The notes beneath the pieces are model-generated. The model had not been told where the DNA came from. It made no database searches and saw nothing but the letters and a program-made list of their open reading frames with translations. From Alphaproteobacteria bacterium (GTDB taxonomy: Bacteria > Pseudomonadota > Alphaproteobacteria > Rickettsiales > UBA3002), in the NCBI GenBank assembly GCA_017302575.1, contig JAFLDD010000001.1, positions 310,001 to 374,000 on the forward strand: a stretch of 64,000 nt of DNA. The letters run 5' to 3'. A program made the position numbers and the translations under genes. Positions 26,422-33,483 of this stretch are shown here, in pieces. How positions within the stretch are numbered: position 1 is the first letter of the stretch; each line of letters begins with the position of its first letter.

Positions 26422-26739
26422 TTATGCGGCTTTTTTCTTCGCCGATTTACCTTCAACGACACCGATGATGTCGGTTTCTTTCAGCACGAGGAAGTCCTCG
26501 CCATCGAGCTTCACTTCCGTGCCACCCCATTTGCCGAACAACACTACATCACCCACTTTCACGTCGAGCGCGTGTTGTTTGCCGTTCTCATCGCGAACGC
26601 CTGGGCCAACTGCAATGACTTCGCCTTGGATAGGTTTTTCTTTCGCGGTATCAGGAATGATGATTCCACCTGCGGTTTTTTCTTCTTGTTCGATACGACG
26701 TACAATGACGCGATCATGTAGGGGACGAATATTGGTCAT
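26422..26739 (-). CDS. groES: Co-chaperonin GroES
   Basis: A 105-residue lid of the GroEL chamber. [25 protein letters not shown] opens the protein, the mobile loop is [11 protein letters not shown], and the roof and core strands ([33 protein letters not shown]) are complete. The last residues are a Lys/Ala tail ([10 protein letters not shown]), slightly longer than in E. coli. A good Shine-Dalgarno (AAGGAGA) precedes the ATG. It heads the groESL operon. Confidence 0.98.
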   Translation of the reverse strand: MTNIRPLHDRVIVRRIEQEEKTAGGIIIPDTAKEKPIQGEVIAVGPGVRDENGKQHALDVKVGDVVLFGKWGGTEVKLDGEDFLVLKETDIIGVVEGKSAKKKAA

Positions 26740-26773
26740 AATGCTCTCCTTAGAATTTTTCTAATCATTTCAG

Positions 26774-26798
26774 AAAACCCCAGTGATTCTGCGGGGTT
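26774..26798 (-). promoter_or_regulatory. Hairpin in the groES leader
   Basis: On the minus strand AACCCC (26798-26793) pairs with GGGGTT (26781-26776), with an 11-base loop, and is followed by two further T residues. It lies between the groESL promoter and the groES ribosome binding site. It has the form of a weak attenuator or thermosensing leader hairpin; which, if either, cannot be told. No CIRCE element (TTAGCACTC-N9-GAGTGCTAA) is present. Confidence 0.4.
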
Positions 26799-26816
26799 CA
26801 CCGTGATTGCTGGTGG

Positions 26817-26846
26817 GATATAGGGGGGTTATGTTCCCGCGTCAAG
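26817..26846 (-). promoter_or_regulatory. groESL promoter
   Basis: On the minus strand TTGACG (26845-26840) and TATATC (26822-26817) are separated by 17 bases, a near-consensus sigma-70 promoter. Read as CTTG with CCTATAT 18 bases on, the same bases also fit the heat-shock sigma-32 consensus described for alphaproteobacteria. It lies 77 bases upstream of groES. Confidence 0.75.
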
Positions 26847-26895
26847 GGGTGGTTGGTAAATTTTAACATCCCGAGCCTGTGCGAAGGAATGCAAC

Positions 26896-27573
26896 TTGCC
26901 TATGGATAGCCGCGCCGCTACGTTCCAATCCATGACGACATCTGCTTTTACTCCACCGCCTCCCACGTGCAACTTATGCCCACGGCTTGTTGCTTTTCGT
27001 GAGGCAAATCAAGCCGCTTACCCTTCTTTTTATAATGGGGCTGTGCCCTCGTTTGGTGAGCTTTCGGCTTCACTTTTAGTGGTGGGTTTGGCGCCTGGGC
27101 TTAAAGGGGCGAACCGAACGGGCAGGCCATTCACAGGGGATTATGCGGGGCTCATATTATATCGTGGGCTTTTGAATGTTGGGCTGGCCGAAGGCGCGTA
27201 TGAAGAGCGACCAGACGATGGATTGACGTTGAAGGGTGTGCGCATCACCAATTCGGCGCGCTGTGTACCGCCTGAAAATAAACCAACGCCCGCAGAAGTG
27301 AAAATGTGTGGGAATTTTTTGAAACAAGAATTGGCGGCGATGCCGAATTTAAAAGTGATTCTGAGTTTAGGGCTCACTTCGCACCAAAGCGTAGTGAAGA
27401 ATTTGGGTGGCAGACAAGTGGATTATAAATTTGCGCATGGAGCAGTTCACCGCTTGCCCAACGGCATTATCCTTGCCGATAGTTACCATACGTCGCGTTA
27501 CAATATTTCAACAGGCCGCTTAACGCAGGCAATGTTCGATGAGGTGTTGATGGTAATAAAGGCAACGCTTTAG
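26896..27573 (+). CDS. Uracil-DNA glycosylase, family 5 (UdgB-type)
   Basis: Removes uracil and related damaged bases from DNA. The 225-residue protein has the family-5 signature: CNLCP cysteines near residue 26 for the iron-sulfur cluster, GLAPGLKGANRTGRPFTGDYAG (motif A region), two further Cys (SARCVPP and KMCGNF) completing the cluster, and motif B SYHTSRYNISTGRLTQAMFDE. Start choice is uncertain: TTG 26896 has GAAGGA eight bases upstream, ATG 26902 and ATG 26932 are alternatives, and homology only begins after residue 20. The stop overlaps the convergent gene by four bases. Confidence 0.93.
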   Translation: MPMDSRAATFQSMTTSAFTPPPPTCNLCPRLVAFREANQAAYPSFYNGAVPSFGELSASLLVVGLAPGLKGANRTGRPFTGDYAGLILYRGLLNVGLAEGAYEERPDDGLTLKGVRITNSARCVPPENKPTPAEVKMCGNFLKQELAAMPNLKVILSLGLTSHQSVVKNLGGRQVDYKFAHGAVHRLPNGIILADSYHTSRYNISTGRLTQAMFDEVLMVIKATL

Positions 27574-28082
27574 AAGGTAACGCCGCCCGTGATAACAGCG
27601 GCGCGGTCGGTCTCGTTCTGAATTTTATTGCCCTGACCATCTAACGAGAACTGGTCGATATTTCCTAGGCCAGCCGAGAGTGTTACGCCGCTTACGGCCA
27701 AAGCTGCTTTCACGGAATCGGGTATCAAATCATGCGTCACGCTTGCTGTGGCGCCGTAACTTGGCAGGCCATTGGAAGGGTCGTCATTGCCATCACGCCA
27801 TGAGGCAAGTTGGGCTTGTTGGCGGTCGTATGTCGCATTATCTTTATCGATCGCAGCAAATATACCGCCCAAGGCAGGAGAACGGTAATCTGGTACATAT
27901 GACGTTGATCCTAGTGATTTAGGCGCTCTCACGACAACGACATCACCGCGGTCTTGAGTGGCTGGGCCTATTGGTGCTAACAGATTTGGAACAATCGTAG
28001 CGACGCCACTATCGTTGGATAAGATGTCCGCATACGAAGTATCGTCGTTGGCTTTAACTGTGTCTGTAGTTGTGCCTGTCAT
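27570..28082 (-). CDS. Small hypothetical protein with upstream 32-bp repeat
   Basis: A 170-residue, Cys-free, acidic protein with no signal peptide, no membrane helix and no family that I recognise. The N-terminus is Thr/Asp-rich and likely disordered (MTGTTTDTVKANDDTS). The C-terminal half contains SYGATASVTHDLIPDSVKAALAVSG followed by beta-strand-like sequence ending in TGGVTF. Its leader contains the first copy of a 32-bp element that also precedes the next minus-strand gene. The stop overlaps the glycosylase gene by four bases. Confidence 0.65.
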   Translation of the reverse strand: MTGTTTDTVKANDDTSYADILSNDSGVATIVPNLLAPIGPATQDRGDVVVVRAPKSLGSTSYVPDYRSPALGGIFAAIDKDNATYDRQQAQLASWRDGNDDPSNGLPSYGATASVTHDLIPDSVKAALAVSGVTLSAGLGNIDQFSLDGQGNKIQNETDRAAVITGGVTF

Positions 28083-28167
28083 AACGACACATTACTATAG
28101 CAGTCCTTAATATATTATTAAGAACAGAATATTGATTATGGCCGAGTTCTAAAAAAGATTGCGCACC

Positions 28168-28199
28168 CGCACAATAGCTACAATTTTCGCTAAAGGCCG
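28168..28199. repeat. 32-bp direct repeat, copy 1
   Basis: The 32 bases starting CGCACAATAGCTACAATTTT and ending CGCTAAAGGCCG are identical to those at 28748-28779. This copy lies 86 bases upstream of the minus-strand gene starting at 28082. The identity stops abruptly on both sides. Confidence 0.9.
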
Positions 28200-28266
28200 C
28201 CTGACATAGGCGATGGTTAATAAAGTGTGCTGAAGTTAACGGAGCGCGTGAAACGTTAGCGTCTAA

Positions 28267-28677
28267 TTATTCTCCAGGAACTCTTATGCGTGCTGTAAGT
28301 CTAAAACCAACCCCAAGATTGCTTGATGTCGGTACGCCCGTATCACCATTAACTACAGTAATACTCGCTAGCCCACCAGTTATTGTGCCGTCAATGTTTC
28401 CAAATCGTACTGTATTGGTTGCACTCACTTGAAACCCACCAGGCAAACGACCTGGTGGCATAATATTCAATTCTACTTCATTTTGAGGATAGGGCGCTGT
28501 TACCGAAGGCGCATCTCGCCATGCTTCGTACATGCGGCTTTCTCGTGCTACCTGTACTTCATTTTCTGCATTAAGCCGCGCACGAGAAGCCTCTGGTGTC
28601 AAGCTTTCGGTGTCTATGCCTAATGCCCGCAAGGCCTCTTCGTTTGCTGCTCTTTGTCTATCTTCAGCTTCACCCAT
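28267..28677 (-). CDS. Small hypothetical protein
   Basis: A 136-residue protein with no recognised family. The first 55 residues are helical and charged (EDRQRAANEEALRALGID, ASRARLNAENEVQVARESRMYEAW). The second half is beta-rich (VELNIMPPG, GGFQVSATNTVRFGNIDGTITGGLASITVVNGD, LGVGFRLTARIRVPG) and would fit a small barrel or adhesin-like module. No signal peptide is evident. It is enclosed by the two 32-bp direct repeats, the second of which is in its leader. Confidence 0.62.
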   Translation of the reverse strand: MGEAEDRQRAANEEALRALGIDTESLTPEASRARLNAENEVQVARESRMYEAWRDAPSVTAPYPQNEVELNIMPPGRLPGGFQVSATNTVRFGNIDGTITGGLASITVVNGDTGVPTSSNLGVGFRLTARIRVPGE

Positions 28678-28747
28678 ACCGACCCCTGTAGTTTTTTGGC
28701 TATTTTTTGATGATATGTTGAGGAAATTAAGAATTCATTAATCACTG

Positions 28748-28779
28748 CGCACAATAGCTACAATTTTCGCTAAAGGCCG
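28748..28779. repeat. 32-bp direct repeat, copy 2
   Basis: Exact copy of 28168-28199. It lies 70 bases upstream of the minus-strand start at 28677 and 64 bases upstream of the plus-strand gene at 28844, so it sits in a divergent promoter region. Both copies have the same orientation relative to the downstream minus-strand gene, which suggests a shared regulatory element or promoter duplication. Confidence 0.9.
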
Positions 28780-28843
28780 TTAATCCTTAATAAATCATTA
28801 AAGCGTGTTTGCTATTCTGAGCCTAGGGAAACAGGAGATGCAT

Positions 28844-29263
28844 ATGACAACGCAATGGTATGACAAGCAGGGTGACGATCAGTTTACGCTGATGACTCCA
28901 GCAGGCCATACGATTATGGGCCATATTGATTACAAGGATTTTCGTGTCACGGGTAAGTTGCTGTGCCAAGACGGTACGGTCAGCGAATTGCCACCAGAGG
29001 TGCTGCTAGGCATTGCCCACTGGAAGCGTGCGACGTGGATTGCCAGTAATGAAATGAAGGCTGCTGCACAGCGTATGGCATATGTGAAAGAAATAGAAGC
29101 ATCGCTGGGTAATGCGAAAGAAACGCTTGCCCGCTCGGGTACCGAGCCGTATGTGCGCGAAGCACAACGCAGCGAGCTCCTCGCACGGCAGCTTTTCACG
29201 CAGGGTGAGCACCTGCGTGAAAGTGCGCTCAATGCCGTCGATACGATGGTGTCGGTGCACTAG
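28844..29263 (+). CDS. Small hypothetical cytosolic protein
   Basis: A 139-residue protein from the ATG at 28844, which has AGGAG six bases upstream; an earlier ATG at 28838 is too close to that site. No family is recognised. The first 60 residues are beta-like (DQFTLMTPAGHTIMGHIDYKDF, VTGKLLCQDGTV). The rest is amphipathic helix (HWKRATWIASNEMKAAAQRMAYVKEIEASLG, ELLARQLFTQGEHLRESALNAVDTM), probably a coiled coil. A candidate -10 TATTCT lies at 28813-28818. Its stop codon shares the bases CTAG with the stop of the convergent gene. Confidence 0.72.
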   Translation: MTTQWYDKQGDDQFTLMTPAGHTIMGHIDYKDFRVTGKLLCQDGTVSELPPEVLLGIAHWKRATWIASNEMKAAAQRMAYVKEIEASLGNAKETLARSGTEPYVREAQRSELLARQLFTQGEHLRESALNAVDTMVSVH

Positions 29264-29907
29264 AAGCCGATTGAGCGACCCAAATTCCGTAAAAGGGAAG
29301 GCTCTTGCCCTAAGCCGCACGAAGGTGTGGCATTGGGGGAGAGCTTGCACCACGCGCCGCCGCCACGCTGACATGCTAGCCCACGAATATTCTGCTTAAT
29401 GTCTTTTACCTTGAGCACTTCCGTGAATTTGCGGCAGGCATGGCCTTTGCTATTCAAGAAAATGGCCTGTGGTGAAATGCTGCCATAGGTATTAGCGTTT
29501 TTCCAATGGGTCGTTTTGCCTGCGCTGGCGTTATTCATCGTCCAATAGAACATTTGGCTGTAATAGGCGCGCTCATCGTCCGTCATCATTTTCATGAGGT
29601 CTTGGGCGAAACTGCTATTGCCGTCCTCCACTTTGCGAACAGGTTCGAGCAGCACAGGTGGCGCGTTCTTATCGAGGGTGGGTGGGGCAGGTGGCTGCAC
29701 TTTCACTGCGCCCGTTTGCACCGTACCTGCGGGCACGTTTATCTGGTTCGTGTCGCCAGAATTATCGTTATTCAGCATGACAAAGAACGCGATGACGCTT
29801 ACCAGCAATATCAACCCAAACAAGTTGCGGCCAATCAGACTAAACGGCAGCCACAGCAAATTCAGCGCTAAACGAATCAAGTTGCGGATGATGCGAAAGA
29901 TAATCAT
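29260..29907 (-). CDS. Membrane-anchored surface-protein-like hypothetical
   Basis: A 215-residue protein. An amphipathic basic N-terminus (MIIFRIIRNLIRLALNLLW) leads to a membrane helix at about 30-45. A Pro-rich periplasmic linker (about 58-85) follows, then a compact C-terminal domain with TTHWKNANTYGSISPQ, KGHACRKFTEVLKV and RGLACQRGGGAWCKL. The W-N-G-I-P, then CR-F, then G-AC--G-W pattern resembles the RT0821/Lpp0805 type surface-antigen domain of alphaproteobacteria, here anchored by an N-terminal helix rather than a lipoprotein signal. The two conserved Cys may form a disulfide. The family assignment is tentative. Confidence 0.72.
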   Translation of the reverse strand: MIIFRIIRNLIRLALNLLWLPFSLIGRNLFGLILLVSVIAFFVMLNNDNSGDTNQINVPAGTVQTGAVKVQPPAPPTLDKNAPPVLLEPVRKVEDGNSSFAQDLMKMMTDDERAYYSQMFYWTMNNASAGKTTHWKNANTYGSISPQAIFLNSKGHACRKFTEVLKVKDIKQNIRGLACQRGGGAWCKLSPNATPSCGLGQEPSLLRNLGRSIGF

Positions 29908-29927
29908 TGGGCAAGTTTAGCGGGTGA

Positions 29928-30926
29928 CTAACTCGCCAGCAACCCAATCTTCTCCATGGTTTGCTTGAGGATAGGTTGAGCAATCGCGGCTGCGCTTTCG
30001 GTGCCACGCTTTAGTAGCGCGTCGAGCTCTGCTTCCTCTTTCATCAATTCACGCATACGCGCGGTGATGGGCGAGAGTTTGGCAACGGCGAGGTCAGCCA
30101 GTTGTGCTTTGAATTGACCGGTTTTGAGCGTCGAAAATTGTTCGACGACCTTTTCTGGCGTTGTATCAGCGAGTGCGGCGTAAATCGTGATCAGGTTCGA
30201 TACGGATGGGCGGTTTTCTTTGTCGTAGGAGAGCGAAGCTTCCGAATCGGTCTGTGCTTTTTTGAATTTATTGGCGATGGCGTCTGCATCGTCGGTCAAA
30301 TTAATGCGTGAATATTCGGATTCTTCAGACTTGCTCATTTTACGCGTGCCGTCGTTCAAGCTCATGATACGTGCGGCTTGCGGCATGATTTTAGGCTCAG
30401 GAAGTGGGAAGAATTCCTCGCCCACGAAGCGGTTGAACGCGCCCGCAATATCACGCGCTAACTCAAGGTGCTGTTTCTGGTCTTCACCCACGGGAACATG
30501 CGTTGCCTTATAGGCCAAAATATCTGCGGCCATGAGCACGGGATAGGCGTAAAGACCCAACACCGCATTGTCTTTTTGCGTGCCTGCTTTTTCCTTAAAT
30601 TGCGTCATGCGGTTGAGCCAGCCGAGGGGCGTGTGGCAGTTTAAAATCCACGCAAGTTCTGCATGGGCGCTAACGGTGGATTGCACCATGATAATCGATT
30701 TATTCGGGTCGATGCCACTAGCGATGAGCGCCGCAGTCACTTCACGCGTTGATTGGCGCAGAGCTGCGGGGTCTTGCGGCACGGTGATGGCATGCAAATT
30801 CATGATGCCAAAAATGCATTCCATTTCGTCCTGCATCTTCACCCAATTCTTGATGGCACCCAAATAGTTACCAAGGTGAAGGTTGCCAGTGGGCTGTACG
30901 CCCGAGAAAACGCGCTGTGTGGTCAT
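29928..30926 (-). CDS. trpS: Tryptophanyl-tRNA synthetase
   Basis: Class I aminoacyl-tRNA synthetase charging tRNA-Trp. From the ATG at 30926 (AGAGGAC upstream) it has 332 residues, the normal bacterial length; the longer reading frame to 31010 adds an unrelated leader. The HIGH-type motif is HLGNYLGA after VFSGVQPTGN, and the second signature is RKMSKS. The C-terminal helical anticodon domain ends with KQTMEKIGLL. It is divergent from the paralog gene at 31067. Confidence 0.97.
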   Translation of the reverse strand: MTTQRVFSGVQPTGNLHLGNYLGAIKNWVKMQDEMECIFGIMNLHAITVPQDPAALRQSTREVTAALIASGIDPNKSIIMVQSTVSAHAELAWILNCHTPLGWLNRMTQFKEKAGTQKDNAVLGLYAYPVLMAADILAYKATHVPVGEDQKQHLELARDIAGAFNRFVGEEFFPLPEPKIMPQAARIMSLNDGTRKMSKSEESEYSRINLTDDADAIANKFKKAQTDSEASLSYDKENRPSVSNLITIYAALADTTPEKVVEQFSTLKTGQFKAQLADLAVAKLSPITARMRELMKEEAELDALLKRGTESAAAIAQPILKQTMEKIGLLAS

Positions 30927-31003
30927 GATGTCCTCTTGTGGGGTTGTTTTGGCGGAGGTTTTGCCATTTGTCACGCTTTTTTGCACCGCAATAAAATCGA
31001 GCA

Positions 31004-31049
31004 AATTCATGGAACTGTCACATTTGGAAAGGTCGCTTTGTGATAGATT
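31004..31049 (+). promoter_or_regulatory. Pho-box-like promoter of the gene at 31067
   Basis: Half-site AATTCAT (31004-31010) and CTGTCAC (31015-31021) are 11 bases apart. A -10 box TAGATT lies at 31044-31049, 22 bases after the second half-site. An extra TTGTCAC occurs at 30968-30974. The layout equals those before 14828 and 24578. Confidence 0.6.
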
Positions 31050-31066
31050 TCAAGGTGAGAAAAACC

Positions 31067-32458
31067 ATGAACCAACGACCAATGCAATCTGAGCAGGAAC
31101 AGCACGACAGCACCAGTGTGTCGGCACAGCAGCAAGCTGCGTCGCCATCACAAGGTAATTGGTTCCATCGCAATCGCTGGTTCACCAAAGAACCCGTCAG
31201 TTACACTGCATACCAATTTTTCCGCTCAGCGATGGCTACCATTCCTTACGGTTTTGGCATGGCTGCGATTCACCATCTTTTTGGTTGGGTGAGCGCGAAA
31301 GGGCAAGATTTAGGTCTTACCGAAGAAGGCAACAAGGCATTCAAGGCTGCCTTTGATACGCCCGTTAATAATCCTCTTTCTGGTGCCAAAGAAGGCATGA
31401 AGGGTGGCTTTGCGAAAGCCATCACCGATGTCGTTGATAAAACTGGCGATGCTGCGCACGATTTCCACAAAGCAGGATGGAAAGGTAAGCTTGGGCGCAA
31501 TATGATTCGCGTTGCGAATTCGCCGCTCAACGCAGCATTGCAGATTGGCTTGGCGTTCTCGATGTTCCGATTTGTCGGCAGCCTTATTAAAGGCACGCGC
31601 GACAAAATTATGGATGAAAACAACAGTGCGGCAGACACTGAGCGGGAAACGAAAAACTGGTGGAGCACAGTGACCGACCTTTCCAATGTCAACTGGAAGG
31701 CAGAGGCTGTAGGGACATTCTGGGCTGCTATTACCCTTGGGTTTATTGGCGCAAATTTCAAGCAATCAACGCCTTACATGCGCATTGCTGATGCAACGAC
31801 TGGTGCAAAAGAAGGGCTGGGTCAGGCTTTTGGACGCGTATGGAGCGGCCCGTCGAAATTATTGCAGAACTGTGCGATCTGGGCGCTTTCTTATAGTGCT
31901 TTCTTTGAAGTGGATGAGCGTATTCAGAAAGATGTGAAGCTGCGTCAAGGTACGTGGAAAGGCCCCTCCAATAGTTTGCTGAATACGCCTAATCAATCGA
32001 CTGGCGAGCCGCCCATCAAGGAAAAGGAATCCTTTCAGAAAAAAGAAGATAACAAGGCCACAGAATTCTTTACGCATGATCCAGGATTGCCGCGCCTGAT
32101 ATTCCGACGCGTTTTACCAGTAGCGGTTGGTATTTCTGCTTATGCTGTACTTAAACGCGCGGGTTATGTGATGGCGGGTGGGCAAATGAAGCCGATCACT
32201 CATGAAATTGCCAATATGGGTGCTGGTAAACAATTTCAAACATTCGTTACCAATGCTTGGCGTGAAGGTGCTGCAACGGCAATGTTTGGTGCATTGTGGA
32301 TGTCTACGGACTCATGGGGCACGTGGTACGATAAATTTTTTGAGCAATTTAACAAAAAAGAACCAACACCGCTTAATGAAGCTCAATCCAATAATCATGC
32401 AAAGCTGCTTGCTCGGCTAAATGAAAAAGAAAAAGGCCATGGCGGCGTTGCTGCCTGA
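31067..32458 (+). CDS. Membrane protein, possible distant fourth paralog
   Basis: A 463-residue protein from the ATG at 31067, with AAGGTGAG seven bases upstream. The Gln-rich N-terminus (1-40) is followed by RWFTKEPVSYTAYQFFRSAMATIPYGFG, in which a membrane helix sits where the LTYTGLGY segment lies in protein A. Further helices occur near 158-176 (ALQIGLAFSMFRFVGSLIKG), 212-230, 275-290 and 345-365. A charged stretch KIMDENNSAADTERETKNWW followed by WKAEAVGTFWAAITLG echoes the signature region of the tandem family (acidic, then PQxW, then helix). Homology is inferred from architecture and the shared Pho-box-like promoter, not from a strong alignment. Function unknown. Confidence 0.75.
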   Translation: MNQRPMQSEQEQHDSTSVSAQQQAASPSQGNWFHRNRWFTKEPVSYTAYQFFRSAMATIPYGFGMAAIHHLFGWVSAKGQDLGLTEEGNKAFKAAFDTPVNNPLSGAKEGMKGGFAKAITDVVDKTGDAAHDFHKAGWKGKLGRNMIRVANSPLNAALQIGLAFSMFRFVGSLIKGTRDKIMDENNSAADTERETKNWWSTVTDLSNVNWKAEAVGTFWAAITLGFIGANFKQSTPYMRIADATTGAKEGLGQAFGRVWSGPSKLLQNCAIWALSYSAFFEVDERIQKDVKLRQGTWKGPSNSLLNTPNQSTGEPPIKEKESFQKKEDNKATEFFTHDPGLPRLIFRRVLPVAVGISAYAVLKRAGYVMAGGQMKPITHEIANMGAGKQFQTFVTNAWREGAATAMFGALWMSTDSWGTWYDKFFEQFNKKEPTPLNEAQSNNHAKLLARLNEKEKGHGGVAA

Positions 32459-32496
32459 AGCTTGCAAATCCCTTAAATCCCGCTAAGTTCCGCGCC

Positions 32497-33483
32497 ATGA
32501 AAATTCAAGGCACATTTCCTGATGTTCGTTTGCGCCGTTTGCGTTCGTCTGCGTGGCTGCGCGATATGGTGCAGGAGCATCGCTTGCATGCATCCGATTT
32601 GATTTGGCCGCTCTTTGTGCAAGAAGGTAAAAATAAGCGCACTTCTGTGAAGGGGCTGGCGGGGGTGGAGCGCCTTTCCATCGACCAACTCGTCAAAGAA
32701 GCGAAAGAGGCGGCGAAGCTTGGTATTCCAGCTATTGCGCTATTCCCTGTGACGGACCCGAAACTCAAAACCGCAGATGGTCGTGAAGCGTGGAACAAAA
32801 AAAATCTGGTGTGTCGTGCGATTGAAGAAGTGAAAAGTGCGGTTCCAGAAATCGGTGTGATTGCGGATGTGGCGCTCGATCCCTACACCACCCATGGCCA
32901 TGATGGTGTTCTGAATAAGGCGGGTGATGTCGATAATGATGCGACGGTCGAAAAGCTGGTAAAACAAGCCCTCACCTTGGCTTCGGCGGGGTGTGATGTG
33001 CTGGCGCCGTCGGACATGATGGATGGTCGAGTGAAAGCGATCCGCACTGAGTTGCCACATACGCCTATTCTGGCTTATGCGGCGAAATATGCCTCGGCAT
33101 TCTATGGACCGTTCCGTGAGGCGGTTGGTTCTAAATCCAATCTCGGCAAGGCGGACAAGCGCACCTATCAAATGAACCCTGCCAATTCCGACGAAGCATT
33201 GCGTGAAGTCGCGCAAGATATCGCTGAGGGTGCCGATATGGTGATGGTGAAGCCAGGCACGCTGTATCTCGATATCATTGCGCGGGTGCGTGCTGAATGT
33301 AATGTGCCAGTGTTTGCCTATCATGTGAGCGGAGAGTATGCGATGCTCAAAGCCGCCGCAGAGGCGGGTATGCTCGACGAGCAAGCGGCGCTTATGGAAA
33401 CGATGATAGCGTTCAAGCGTGCGGGTGCGACTGGGATTTTGACCTACGCGGCAAAAGATCTGGCGAAGGCGATAGTTACTTAG
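32497..33483 (+). CDS. hemB: Delta-aminolevulinic acid dehydratase (porphobilinogen synthase)
   Basis: Condenses two 5-aminolevulinate molecules to porphobilinogen in heme synthesis. The 328-residue protein contains LRRLRSSAWLRDMVQEHRL at the start, the Schiff-base Lys in KLVKQALTLASAGCDVLAPSDMMDGRV/ADMVMVKPGTLYLDI, and the conserved PVFAYHVSGEYAM. Cysteine-rich zinc ligands are not all present, as expected for the magnesium-type alphaproteobacterial enzymes (DPYTTHGHDG). The gene stands alone and its end overlaps the convergent BMP gene by eight bases. Confidence 0.97.
   Translation: MKIQGTFPDVRLRRLRSSAWLRDMVQEHRLHASDLIWPLFVQEGKNKRTSVKGLAGVERLSIDQLVKEAKEAAKLGIPAIALFPVTDPKLKTADGREAWNKKNLVCRAIEEVKSAVPEIGVIADVALDPYTTHGHDGVLNKAGDVDNDATVEKLVKQALTLASAGCDVLAPSDMMDGRVKAIRTELPHTPILAYAAKYASAFYGPFREAVGSKSNLGKADKRTYQMNPANSDEALREVAQDIAEGADMVMVKPGTLYLDIIARVRAECNVPVFAYHVSGEYAMLKAAAEAGMLDEQAALMETMIAFKRAGATGILTYAAKDLAKAIVT

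Noticed and set aside
28191..28230. FliA-type (sigma-28) promoter in the 32-bp repeat (TAAAG...GCGAT)
   Set aside because: It fits only copy 1; the second copy diverges exactly where the -10 would be, and the orientation is away from the minus-strand gene.
28780..28818. Possible fifth Pho-box promoter before the gene at 28844
   Set aside because: The -10 TATTCT and nearby bases resemble the other promoters, but there is no GTCA or TTCA half-site pair; only TTAAT-like repeats.
33476..33483. Frameshift or gene fusion at the hemB/BMP overlap
   Set aside because: Both proteins are full length and the genes are convergent; the eight-base overlap is one of several such tail overlaps in this compact genome.
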